Source: Sphingomonadales bacterium
Lineage (GTDB): Bacteria; Pseudomonadota; Alphaproteobacteria; Sphingomonadales; Sphingomonadaceae
Length of the DNA stretch: 14,123 nt
Direction: 5' to 3'
NCBI GenBank assembly: GCA_027489295.1
Contig: JAIYAA010000381.1
Span: 1 to 14,123, forward strand
The notes beneath the pieces are model-generated. The model searched no databases. It was given only the letters and a program-made list of their open reading frames with translations, and was not told the DNA's origin. The translations under genes and the position numbers were made by a program. Below are positions 7,923 to 14,123 of this stretch, piece by piece; the stretch's first letter is position 1; each line of letters opens with the position of its first letter.

Positions 7923-8234
7923 TCAGTGCGGGAAGTTGGTATCGATGAAGATGCGGGTGAACTCACCGGGATCGGGCTCATGCCCCTGCGCTTCGACGAA
8001 GCGGTCGCGGCCCTTTTCCCACACTTCGAGGATCGCGCCCTGCATGCCGTCCTGGAAACCCATCCGCGTCGCCACGACGCTGCGCCACGGGCCTTCCGCC
8101 TCGAACGCTTCATGCAGTTGCGGCTCCAGCGCGGTGAGCTGCGCATCGCTGTCGGCGTCGAGATGGCCGATCGCGTCGAGCACATAGGCGTCGAGCAGCT
8201 TGAGAAACGGTTTGCCGGTATAACGATCGGTCAT
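7923..8234 (-). CDS. Conserved-looking hypothetical protein, 103 residues
   Basis: The protein starts MTDRYTGKPFLKLLDAYVLDAIG. It is acidic and probably mostly helical, with a tryptophan-containing centre (AEGPWRSVV, LEVWEKGRD) and an end reading FTRIFIDTNFPH. It has no signal peptide, transmembrane segment or cysteine. I do not recognise the family. An ATG five codons earlier (8249) is in frame, but ATG 8234 has AAAGG seven bases upstream, so I take 8234. The gene lies 59 bases after the OB-fold-like gene on the same strand, with a hairpin between, and may be the last gene of the glmU transcript. The coherent amino-acid composition and ribosome site argue that it is real. Its role is unknown. 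Confidence 0.75.
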   Translation of the reverse strand: MTDRYTGKPFLKLLDAYVLDAIGHLDADSDAQLTALEPQLHEAFEAEGPWRSVVATRMGFQDGMQGAILEVWEKGRDRFVEAQGHEPDPGEFTRIFIDTNFPH

Positions 8235-8265
8235 TGGGCGGCCTTTCATGCCGGGAAGGGAGATT

Positions 8266-8290
8266 GCGCGTTCCGGAGCGGAAACGGCGC
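8266..8290 (-). terminator. Weak intercistronic hairpin after the OB-fold-like gene
   Basis: TTCCG (8271-8275), loop GAG, CGGAA (8279-8283) is extended by GCG and CG pairs with two single-base bulges. It sits between two co-oriented genes, with no T-run on the minus strand. It may attenuate or mark an RNA processing point. Confidence 0.3.
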
Positions 8291-8293
8291 CGG

Positions 8294-8692
8294 TCAGCCG
8301 AGGATCTCGATCTGGTCGATCGACTCGACGACGATGCGAGTCTGGAAGTGCGACCCCACGGGCACGCGCCGCGCCACGCCCTTCACCCGCACGCGCTTGC
8401 CGGTGAGAACGTCCTGCGGATAGCCGCCAAGCTTGTCTTTCAGCGCGGTGATCGCGGCCGAATGCAGCTCGATGGTGAGATTGCCAGGATCCTTATAGTC
8501 CGCCGCGGAATTCAGATAGACGTTGAAGCCGCTCCCCCCGGCCGATGCCACCACGAACGCGAACACGCCGGTGACCTCGCCCGATTTGGCAACGGCTGCG
8601 ATCGTTTCGGCCGGCCCCAGCGGCGCCTGCGCATAGGCCGGCGCACCGATGGACAAGAGGGCCGCGCCCGCGATTCCGAGTAGCATCTTCAT
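8294..8692 (-). CDS. Exported OB-fold-like protein of unknown function, coupled to glmU
   Basis: This 132-residue protein starts MKMLLGIAGAALLSIGAPAYA-QA, a clear Sec signal peptide cleaved after residue 21, so the mature form of about 111 residues is periplasmic. The mature part alternates short strands (VTGVFAFVVA, SGFNVYLN, NLTIELHSAAITALKDKLGG) and ends GKRVRVKGVARRVPVG...TRIVVESIDQIEIL. That ending resembles the strand order of bacterial OB-fold (BOF/YgiW or YdeI-like) proteins. This is fold-level inference only. The ATG overlaps the TGA of glmU in an ATGA junction (8689-8692), so its translation depends on glmU. A link between UDP-GlcNAc synthesis and a periplasmic small-ligand or nucleic-acid binder is unexplained. 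The open frame reaching 8743 is a shadow within glmU. Confidence 0.82.
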   Translation of the reverse strand: MKMLLGIAGAALLSIGAPAYAQAPLGPAETIAAVAKSGEVTGVFAFVVASAGGSGFNVYLNSAADYKDPGNLTIELHSAAITALKDKLGGYPQDVLTGKRVRVKGVARRVPVGSHFQTRIVVESIDQIEILG

Positions 8693-10044
8693 TTGCCGCG
8701 CTCCTTGCGTGCCTTCATCGTCGCGCGGAAGGTCGTGGCCCAACCCGGCTTCGTCAACGTTTCCGGGCGCGTAACGGCCAGTGAATCGGCGACAACGTCG
8801 CGGGTAATGACCGATCCGGCACCGATGATCGCGCCGTCGCCGATCGCCACCGGGGCCACCAGCGCGCTGTTCGATCCGATGAAGGCCCCTTCCCCGATCA
8901 CCGTCTTCTGCTTGAGAAAGCCGTTGTAATTGCAGGTAATCGTTCCCGCGCCGATATTGGCGCCGGCGCCGATGCTGGCATCGCCCAGATAGGTCAGGTG
9001 GTTGGCCTTGGCGCCCTTGCCGAGCACCGCATTCTTCAGCTCGACGAAATTGCCGACATGGGAGTCCGCCTCCAGCACCGCACCCGGCCGCAGCCGCGCG
9101 AACGGGCCGACGGTGGCCCCGCTGGCGATGGTCGCCCCCTCGATGTGGCTGAACGCGCGCAGCACGACGCCGTCCGCGACGGTGACGCCGGGGCCGAACA
9201 CCACGTTCGGCTCGATCGTCACGTCGCGGCCGAGCACGGTGTCATGGGCGAACCACACCGTCTCCGGCGCGATCAGCGTCGCCCCCTCCACCATCGCCCG
9301 CGTGCGGCGGGCGTGCTGCCATTCGGCCTCGAGCGCGGCCAGTTCGCCGCGGCTGTTGACGCCGGTGACTTCGGTGGCGCCGGTCTCGATCACGGCGGCT
9401 ACCCGGCCGTCGCCGTTCGCCAGCCCGACGATATCGGTCAGATAATATTCGCCGGCGGCATTGTCGCTGGTCACCCGCTCGAGCAGCGCGAACAGATCCG
9501 CGCCGCGCACCGCCATCAGGCCGGAATTGCAGAGGGTGACGGCGCGTTCGTCGGCGCTCGCATCCTTGTACTCGACGATCTTCGACAAGCGGTCCCCGCC
9601 CTCGACGATCAGCCGGCCATAGGCGCCGGGATCGGCGGGACGGAAGCCGAGGACGACCACGGCGGGGTTGTCGCCGCCATGCAGCCGCTCGACCATGCGC
9701 CGCATCGTCGCGGCGGTGACCAGAGGCACATCGCCGTAGAGGATCAGCACATCGCCGTCGAAGCCCGCCAGCGCCGCCTTCGCCTGGAGCACCGCATGGC
9801 CGGTGCCGAGTTGTTCGGCCTGGTGCGCGGTTTCCGCCCCCAGCGGCGCCACGGCGGCCTCGACCTGCTCGCGGCCCGCACCCACGACCACCACTTCGCG
9901 CGCGGCGCCCAGCGCCTTCACGCTGTCGATCAGGTGGAGCAGCATCGGCCGCCCGGCGATGGCATGGAGCACCTTGTGGGTATCGGATTTCATCCGCGTG
10001 CCCTTGCCGGCGGCGAGGATGATCGCGGCGATGGGTGCAGTCAC
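8689..10044 (-). CDS. glmU: Bifunctional UDP-N-acetylglucosamine pyrophosphorylase / glucosamine-1-phosphate N-acetyltransferase GlmU
   Basis: The 451-residue enzyme acetylates glucosamine-1-phosphate and then couples it to UTP, giving UDP-GlcNAc for peptidoglycan and lipid A. The N-terminal nucleotidyltransferase half shows IILAAGKGTRMKSD, HKVLHAIAGRPM, QLGTGHAV and YGDVPLV. The C-terminal half is a left-handed beta-helix of hexapeptide repeats (from about residue 245). It carries RPGAVLEADSHVGNFVELK, KANHLTYLGDASIGAGANIG and TITCNYNG, the acetyltransferase site. I place the start at GTG 10044 because GGAGA (10057-10053 on the minus strand) lies eight bases upstream and the product has normal length. 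The frame is open to 10335, but that would overlap gph. The stop overlaps the next gene by four bases. Confidence 0.96.
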   Translation of the reverse strand: MTAPIAAIILAAGKGTRMKSDTHKVLHAIAGRPMLLHLIDSVKALGAAREVVVVGAGREQVEAAVAPLGAETAHQAEQLGTGHAVLQAKAALAGFDGDVLILYGDVPLVTAATMRRMVERLHGGDNPAVVVLGFRPADPGAYGRLIVEGGDRLSKIVEYKDASADERAVTLCNSGLMAVRGADLFALLERVTSDNAAGEYYLTDIVGLANGDGRVAAVIETGATEVTGVNSRGELAALEAEWQHARRTRAMVEGATLIAPETVWFAHDTVLGRDVTIEPNVVFGPGVTVADGVVLRAFSHIEGATIASGATVGPFARLRPGAVLEADSHVGNFVELKNAVLGKGAKANHLTYLGDASIGAGANIGAGTITCNYNGFLKQKTVIGEGAFIGSNSALVAPVAIGDGAIIGAGSVITRDVVADSLAVTRPETLTKPGWATTFRATMKARKERGK

Positions 10045-10126
10045 GTGGGCAGTCTCCGCTGATTGAGCGCCCGGCACTGCCACGCATCGGTTGCCATTTC
10101 CAGTAGGGCGGTGCCATGGCCCGCGC

Positions 10127-10807
10127 ATGACCGATCTTCCCTTCGCCACCATCGGCTTCGACCTGGACGGCACGCTGCTCGACACCAGTGGCGACATCGC
10201 CGCAGCACTCAATCGGGTGCTGGTGGCGGATGGCCGCCCCGCCCTGCCGATGGACCGGGTGCTGCAGATGGTCGGCCGCGGCGCACGCGCGCTGCTGGAA
10301 CAGGCAGTGGCAGCAACCGGGGGTGGCGATGCCAAGGTCGTGGATGCGCTCCATCCGCGCTTCGTCGAGGCCTATGCCACGCATGTCGCCGATCATAGCC
10401 GCCCGTACCCGGGGATGCTGGATGCCCTTGATGCGCTGGCGGCGCGCGGCGTCACGCTAGCGGTGGTGACCAACAAGCCCGAGGCACTCACCCTGCCGCT
10501 CCTGGAAGCGACCGGGCTTCTGCCGCGCTTTGCCACCGTGATCGGCGGCGACACGCTGGGCCCGGGTACCGCCAAGCCTGCGCCTGCGCCGATCCTGGAG
10601 ATGCTGTCGCGCTGCGGCGGCCCGGCGGCGTTCGTCGGCGATTCGATCTATGACGTGCAGGCGGCGCAGGCGGCGGGTGTGCCGGTGATCGCCTGCAGCT
10701 TCGGCTTCTCGGCGGTGCCCGTGACGACACTCGGTGCCGAGGCAGTGATCGATTCCTACGCCGACCTTCTTCCCGCACTGGCAGCCCTTCGCCCAATCAG
10801 GATTTGA
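10127..10807 (+). CDS. gph: Phosphoglycolate phosphatase-like HAD hydrolase
   Basis: This 226-residue HAD-superfamily protein has all four motifs: GFDLDGTLLDT (Asp12 nucleophile, Asp14), VVTNKPE, the lysine in TAKPAPAPIL and FVGDSIYDVQAAQAAG. The helical cap between residues about 20 and 90 and the overall length fit Gph, which removes phosphate from 2-phosphoglycolate produced by DNA repair. Other small phosphoesters are possible substrates for this family. ATG 10127 gives MTDLPFATIGF directly before motif 1. An in-frame TTG at 10091 would add 12 residues that do not look like family sequence. No Shine-Dalgarno is well placed, so translation may be leaderless or weak. It diverges from glmU. 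The glycine riboswitch begins about 30 bases after its stop. Confidence 0.9.
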   Translation: MTDLPFATIGFDLDGTLLDTSGDIAAALNRVLVADGRPALPMDRVLQMVGRGARALLEQAVAATGGGDAKVVDALHPRFVEAYATHVADHSRPYPGMLDALDALAARGVTLAVVTNKPEALTLPLLEATGLLPRFATVIGGDTLGPGTAKPAPAPILEMLSRCGGPAAFVGDSIYDVQAAQAAGVPVIACSFGFSAVPVTTLGAEAVIDSYADLLPALAALRPIRI

Positions 10808-10833
10808 CAGCGCGAGCCCCCACGGCGAAACAC
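10804..10833 (+). promoter_or_regulatory. Candidate promoter for the riboswitch-sdaA transcript
   Basis: A perfect TTGACA (10804-10809) overlaps the gph stop codon. The -10 position 17-18 bases on is A-rich (GAAACA at 10827-10832) but not a good TATAAT. The predicted start near 10839 would coincide with the first base of aptamer I, which is why I list it. Read-through from gph is the alternative. Confidence 0.4.
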
Positions 10834-10836
10834 AAG

Positions 10837-10994
10837 ATGTCGGAAAGGGAGAGAATCCGGGAAGTCGGATCGCCGAAGGAGCAACCGCCCCGGAAACTCT
10901 CAGGCAAAAGGACCTTCCGACGACCACATTCTGGAGAGTGGCGTCCAGCGCGCCCGCCGACGGGATAGCGATCTCAGGCAAACGGACAGAAGGG
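10837..10994 (+). promoter_or_regulatory. Tandem glycine riboswitch upstream of sdaA
   Basis: Two glycine aptamers follow each other. Aptamer I has outer stem GTCGGAA (10839-10845) / TTCCGAC (10915-10921), the GGAGAG box (10848-10853), the conserved CGCCGAAGGAGCAA (from 10871) and CTCTCAGGCAAAAGGACC (10897-10914). Aptamer II has TTCT (10929-10932) / AGAA (10988-10991), GGAGAG (10933-10938), the CGCCGACGGGA segment near 10955-10965 and CTCAGGCAAACGGACAG (10973-10989). The doubled GGAGAG...CTCAGGCAAA(A/C)GGAC pattern is diagnostic. About 20 bases separate aptamer II from the AAGGAG ribosome site of sdaA and no T-run terminator lies between. I therefore infer control of translation initiation, probably switched on by glycine as in most members. 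Confidence 0.93.
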
Positions 10995-11025
10995 GCCCGC
11001 AACCGAGTGTAAGGAGCAGGGTTCC

Positions 11026-12411
11026 GTGGCGACCAAGGGCGTCGGGCCGAATGCAGGGCCGATCAGCATCACCGACGTGTTCACCATCGGCATCGGGCCG
11101 TCGAGTTCGCATACCGTGGGGCCGATGCGCGCCGCGCGCGACTTCGCGGTCTGGGTGGTGGCGGACGGTCGCCACGTCACCAAGCTGTGCTGCGAGCTGT
11201 TCGGCTCGCTGGCACTTACCGGCAAAGGCCACGCGACCGACCGCGCGGTGGTGCTGGGGCTCGCCGGCGAGCGGCCCGAAGGTGTCGATCCCGATGCGGT
11301 GGAGCCGATGCTGGCGCAGATCGCCGCCGAGCGCCGCCTCCTGCTGGGCGGCACGGCCTCAGTGGGCTTCGATCCGGAAAGCGACATCAAGTTCCGCAAG
11401 CGCCAGTTCCTTCCCGGCCACCCCAACGGCATGAAGCTGCGCGCGACGCTGGTCGACGGCGCGGTGCTGGAGCGGACCTATTATTCGGTCGGCGGCGGCG
11501 CGATCCGGCGCGAGGGCGCGGAAGACGCGGCGGGCCTGTCCGCCGGCACCAACCATCCCTTCGCCAGCGCCCGCGAGATGCTGGAGCGCTGCGACGAACT
11601 CGGTCTCGACATTGCCGGGCTGATGCTCGCCAACGAACGCGGCTGGCGCGACGATGCCGAGACGCTGGCATTCGTCGACGGCATCCATGCGGCGATGAAC
11701 GCGTGCATGGATCGCGGGATGGTGCAGGACGGCATCCTGCCCGGCGGCCTCGAAGTGCCCCGCCGCGCCCGCAAGCTCCACCAGAAGCTCGTCGCGCGTG
11801 GGCCCCGGGTCGAACCGGCATCGGTGCTCGAATGGGTGAGCCTGTGGGCGCTGGCGGTGAACGAGGAAAATGCTGCAGGCGGCCGCGTCGTCACCGCGCC
11901 TACCAACGGCGCGGCGGGCGTGATCCCGGCGGTGCTGCGCTATTACGAATGCTTCGTCGGCAACGCGACCCAGGCCGGCAGCCGCCGCCTGCTGCTCACC
12001 GCCGCCGCGATCGGCATCCTTTACAAGCGCCAGGCGTCGATCTCGGCGGCCGAGATGGGCTGCCAGGGCGAAGTGGGCGTCGCCTGCTCGATGGCGGCGG
12101 CCGGGCTCGCCGCAGCGCTGGGCGGCAGCAACGCCCAGATCGAGAACGCCGCCGAGATCGGCATGGAGCATAATCTCGGCCTGACCTGCGATCCGATCGG
12201 CGGGCTGGTGCAGATCCCCTGCATCGAGCGCAACACGATGGGCGCGGTGAAGGCGATCAACGCCGCCATGCTCGCGCTCCACGGCGACGGCACGCACAAG
12301 GTCTCGCTCGACGCGGTGATCGAGACGATGCGCCAGACCGGCCTCGACATGCGCTCCAAGTACAAGGAGACGAGCCTCGGCGGCCTGGCGGTCAACGTCG
12401 TCGAGTGCTGA
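11026..12411 (+). CDS. sdaA: L-serine ammonia-lyase (iron-sulfur L-serine dehydratase, single-chain type)
   Basis: The 461-residue enzyme deaminates L-serine to pyruvate and ammonia using an oxygen-sensitive [4Fe-4S] cluster. The N-terminal beta domain contains [11 protein letters not shown]. The alpha domain contains [52 protein letters not shown] and the terminal GLAVNVVEC. Likely cluster ligands are Cys346, Cys388, Cys399 and the C-terminal Cys461. From memory, their spacing of 42, 11 and 62 residues equals that of the crystallised Legionella enzyme, where the last residue folds back as fourth ligand. The start is GTG 11026, nine bases after AAGGAG (11011-11016). Expression should respond to glycine through the upstream riboswitch. 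The gene converges with the hydrolase gene six bases away, with only a 4-bp CTGA/TCAG stem between. Confidence 0.97.
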   Translation: MATKGVGPNAGPISITDVFTIGIGPSSSHTVGPMRAARDFAVWVVADGRHVTKLCCELFGSLALTGKGHATDRAVVLGLAGERPEGVDPDAVEPMLAQIAAERRLLLGGTASVGFDPESDIKFRKRQFLPGHPNGMKLRATLVDGAVLERTYYSVGGGAIRREGAEDAAGLSAGTNHPFASAREMLERCDELGLDIAGLMLANERGWRDDAETLAFVDGIHAAMNACMDRGMVQDGILPGGLEVPRRARKLHQKLVARGPRVEPASVLEWVSLWALAVNEENAAGGRVVTAPTNGAAGVIPAVLRYYECFVGNATQAGSRRLLLTAAAIGILYKRQASISAAEMGCQGEVGVACSMAAAGLAAALGGSNAQIENAAEIGMEHNLGLTCDPIGGLVQIPCIERNTMGAVKAINAAMLALHGDGTHKVSLDAVIETMRQTGLDMRSKYKETSLGGLAVNVVEC

Positions 12412-12417
12412 TCCGGC

Positions 12418-13731
12418 TCAGGGCTGGGCGGGGCGGAACACGAAGTTCATTCCCGAGACGCGGCTGGGTTGGAACCCCTTCCAGATGGTCGAGACGGGCG
12501 CGCCGGGGCTGAACCCCGCATAGCGGCCGGCGGGCGCGCCCACCCATTCGCCGTCATTCGAATTTGGCACGAGGCCGTCGAGATAGGCGGCCTTGGCCGC
12601 CTCGCCCTTGACGTTGCGGTCGAGAAAGGCGGTGATGAAGTGCGCCTGCACGGCCATCAGCCGGTCCTTGCGCCACACCGCATCCTCGAACCAATCGAGG
12701 TCCCAGAAGCTTTCGCGCATCGCCGGCGGCGCGCCGATCAGCGCAATGCTGTGCGCCGCCTCGCGGAAGGTGAGCAGGTAGCGCGGCGCATGGACTTCCT
12801 GGTCGAACAGCGTCCGCACGCCCGGATCATAGCCGACGACATGGTCCTGGCTGCCGACGATGAACAGCGTCGGCGCGCGGATCGCCGCCACGCCGGGCGT
12901 TGCCCAAAGCGGCGTGCCGTAGAGATTGCTCGCCGGCGAAATCGCCACCACCGCCTTCACGTCCGCGACCTTGAGCGCAGCGGCCTTCGCCGCGCCCGCG
13001 ACGTAGGGCGCGAGCACCCCGCGGGTGGCGGCGGCGAGGCCGGGATCGAGCGGCGCCCCGGCGGCGGTCAGCACGCCGTAGCCGCCCATCGAATAGCCGA
13101 TCAACGCGGTGCGGCCCGCATCGGCAGCGGCGAACACGCCCTGCCCGCTTCGCGCGCGCCGCTGCGCCTCCGCCGCCACGAACGCGATATCAAGCGGGCG
13201 GCTCGCCAGCGGCCCCGCGCGCGCAGCGGGGGTGCGGATGGTGATCGGCGGATCGCGGAAGGCCGGTGCCACCACGACATAGCCTTTGCTCGCAAGGTTC
13301 TCGCCCAGCCAGGACAGCACCTCGGGCGTGTTGCTGTAGCCGTGCGCCAGGATCACCAGCGGGAAGTGCCCCTTCGTAACCGCCGCGCCGGGCGTAGCGA
13401 GCCCCGGCACCTCGAACGGTACGTCCGGCCCCTTCTCGCCCGGCAGGCCGGTGCGGTAGCGGGTACCCGCTCCCTTCGCCGCCGCCGGGTACCAGAGCTT
13501 CACGGGAATGTGCCGATCCCTCACCGCCGGCGCATCCGCGCCCTGCAGCGGATCGGCGCGGCCCTTGTCGACAAAGTCCAGATCGACGACGCCGATCCCG
13601 TAGCTGCCGAGCGCCGCCAGTTCCGGCGCATCGACACTGGGGCTTGCCGGTGCCTGCTGCGCGCTGCCCTGCCCAAAAGAAAAGATCGCGGCTGCACAGG
13701 TTGCGGCCGCGATCCAGTTTCTGCCGATCAT
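12418..13731 (-). CDS. Secreted alpha/beta hydrolase (dienelactone hydrolase / PAF-acetylhydrolase-like)
   Basis: The 437-residue protein begins with a Sec signal peptide (MIGRNWIAAATCAAAIFSFGQGSA-QQ). The alpha/beta-hydrolase core shows the oxyanion segment LVILAHGYSNTPE, the nucleophile elbow GYSMGGYG with Ser214, the acid in VGSQDHVVG (Asp296) and the base in EAAHSIAL (His327), so the catalytic triad is complete. It should cleave an ester or amide in the periplasm or outside the cell. A C-terminal extension of about 60 residues after the core (LDGLVPNSNDGEWVG and onward) may cover the active site. GGAGGG lies six bases before the ATG. It is 57 bases downstream of the TonB-dependent receptor gene on the same strand, so the receptor may import the compound this enzyme releases or act on the same nutrient. 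The substrate is unknown. Confidence 0.88.
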   Translation of the reverse strand: MIGRNWIAAATCAAAIFSFGQGSAQQAPASPSVDAPELAALGSYGIGVVDLDFVDKGRADPLQGADAPAVRDRHIPVKLWYPAAAKGAGTRYRTGLPGEKGPDVPFEVPGLATPGAAVTKGHFPLVILAHGYSNTPEVLSWLGENLASKGYVVVAPAFRDPPITIRTPAARAGPLASRPLDIAFVAAEAQRRARSGQGVFAAADAGRTALIGYSMGGYGVLTAAGAPLDPGLAAATRGVLAPYVAGAAKAAALKVADVKAVVAISPASNLYGTPLWATPGVAAIRAPTLFIVGSQDHVVGYDPGVRTLFDQEVHAPRYLLTFREAAHSIALIGAPPAMRESFWDLDWFEDAVWRKDRLMAVQAHFITAFLDRNVKGEAAKAAYLDGLVPNSNDGEWVGAPAGRYAGFSPGAPVSTIWKGFQPSRVSGMNFVFRPAQP

Positions 13732-13747
13732 TCAGATCCCTCCCAAT

Positions 13748-13778
13748 GGCGGGGCGGATGCCGTGCACCCGCCCCGCC
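13748..13778 (-). terminator. Perfect GC hairpin between receptor and hydrolase genes
   Basis: GGCGGGGCGG (13748-13757) and CCGCCCCGCC (13769-13778) form a perfect 10-bp stem with an 11-base loop. On the minus strand it starts 11 bases after the receptor stop and ends just before the hydrolase ribosome site. There is no T-run. It could cap the receptor mRNA, attenuate expression of the hydrolase, or be a dispersed palindrome. Confidence 0.5.
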
Positions 13779-13788
13779 CTGGGCTGTA

Positions 13789-14123
13789 TCAGTAATTCAT
13801 GCCGAAGCGGATACCCGCATAGCGGCGGAAATCGCGCGGCAGCACGCCCTGGGTGGCGATGGCGTTGGCCGAACCGGCGGCGCTGCTGACGTTGAAGTTG
13901 CTGGAGGTGTTCACCAGCGACTGAAAATACTGCTTGTCGAACAGATTGTTGACGAACAGCGTCGCTTCCCAGCGGCGGCCATGGTCGCGCACGCCGGCGC
14001 TCAGGTTGAAGATGCTGAACGCGCCCTGGAAGGTCTCCGGATCGCGGGCGACATAGTTCAGGCTGGACGTATACTGCCAGCTCGCCTGGAACACGCCGTT
14101 CAGCTTCTCGGTCAGCGCGGGTG
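13789..14123 (-). CDS. TonB-dependent receptor, C-terminal fragment
   Basis: The reading frame runs off the right edge of the window, so the start and most of the gene are missing. The 111 residues present are typical of the last strands of a TonB-dependent outer-membrane beta-barrel: SLNYVARD, FSIFNLSAGVRD, WEATLFVNNLFDKQYF (the VxNLFDKxY motif of this family) and a final strand RRYAGIRFGMNY. That strand ends in an aromatic residue, as the BAM complex requires. Such receptors take up siderophores, oligosaccharides or other large nutrients using TonB energy. The plug domain that would hint at the ligand is outside the window. It appears to be the upstream gene of a unit with the secreted alpha/beta hydrolase. 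Confidence 0.92.
   Translation of the reverse strand, partial: PALTEKLNGVFQASWQYTSSLNYVARDPETFQGAFSIFNLSAGVRDHGRRWEATLFVNNLFDKQYFQSLVNTSSNFNVSSAAGSANAIATQGVLPRDFRRYAGIRFGMNY

Noticed and set aside
10045..10335. N-terminal extension of glmU
   Set aside because: It would overlap gph on the other strand and does not resemble GlmU. GTG 10044 with GGAGA gives the standard length.

Overview
The window is GC-rich and densely packed with genes whose codons end mostly in G or C. Long open frames therefore run antisense to almost every gene. Gene content points to an alphaproteobacterium, most likely in the Sphingomonas group: a CysN-CysC fusion with a coupled CysQ, a TonB-dependent receptor, a tandem glycine riboswitch, and weak or GTG starts. 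This placement is inference from content; no rRNA or phylogenetic marker is present.

Layout, left to right. (1) 1-1424, plus strand: the 3' end of cysNC (sulfate activation to PAPS) overlapping cysQ (removal of PAP). (2) 1425-1796: no protein gene, but a series of hairpins ending in a very clear intrinsic terminator at 1663-1708. I read this as a candidate small RNA whose hairpins present C-rich loops. (3) 1797-3014, plus: a secreted AppA/phytase-like histidine acid phosphatase. (4) 3022-4967, minus: a two-gene operon of a DUF2334 deacetylase-like protein and a GT4 glycosyltransferase, joined by a one-base stop/start overlap. (5) 5167-6990, minus: glmS. (6) 7152-7901, plus: a cysteine-containing lipoprotein of unknown function. 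(7) 7923-10044, minus: glmU, coupled by ATGA to an exported OB-fold-like protein, then a 103-residue protein of unknown function. (8) 10127-12411, plus: gph, then a tandem glycine riboswitch and the serine dehydratase gene sdaA. (9) 12418-14123, minus: the 3' end of a TonB-dependent receptor gene followed by a secreted alpha/beta hydrolase, with a perfect GC hairpin between them.

Themes. GlmS and GlmU supply glucosamine-6-phosphate and UDP-GlcNAc for peptidoglycan and LPS. The GT4/DUF2334 pair lies directly downstream of glmS on the same strand and could use amino-sugar precursors, for example in a glycolipid. The gph-riboswitch-sdaA stretch suggests two-carbon and glycine/serine catabolism, in which glycine is sensed and serine is turned into pyruvate. 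Gene ends at 3014/3022 and 7901/7923 converge on GC-rich hairpins that contain both stop codons.

The items I find most worth following up are the C-rich-loop RNA candidate, the glycine riboswitch driving a serine dehydratase, and the GT4/DUF2334 pair. Most of the remainder is housekeeping. I saw no CRISPR array, insertion sequence, prophage, tRNA or rRNA.
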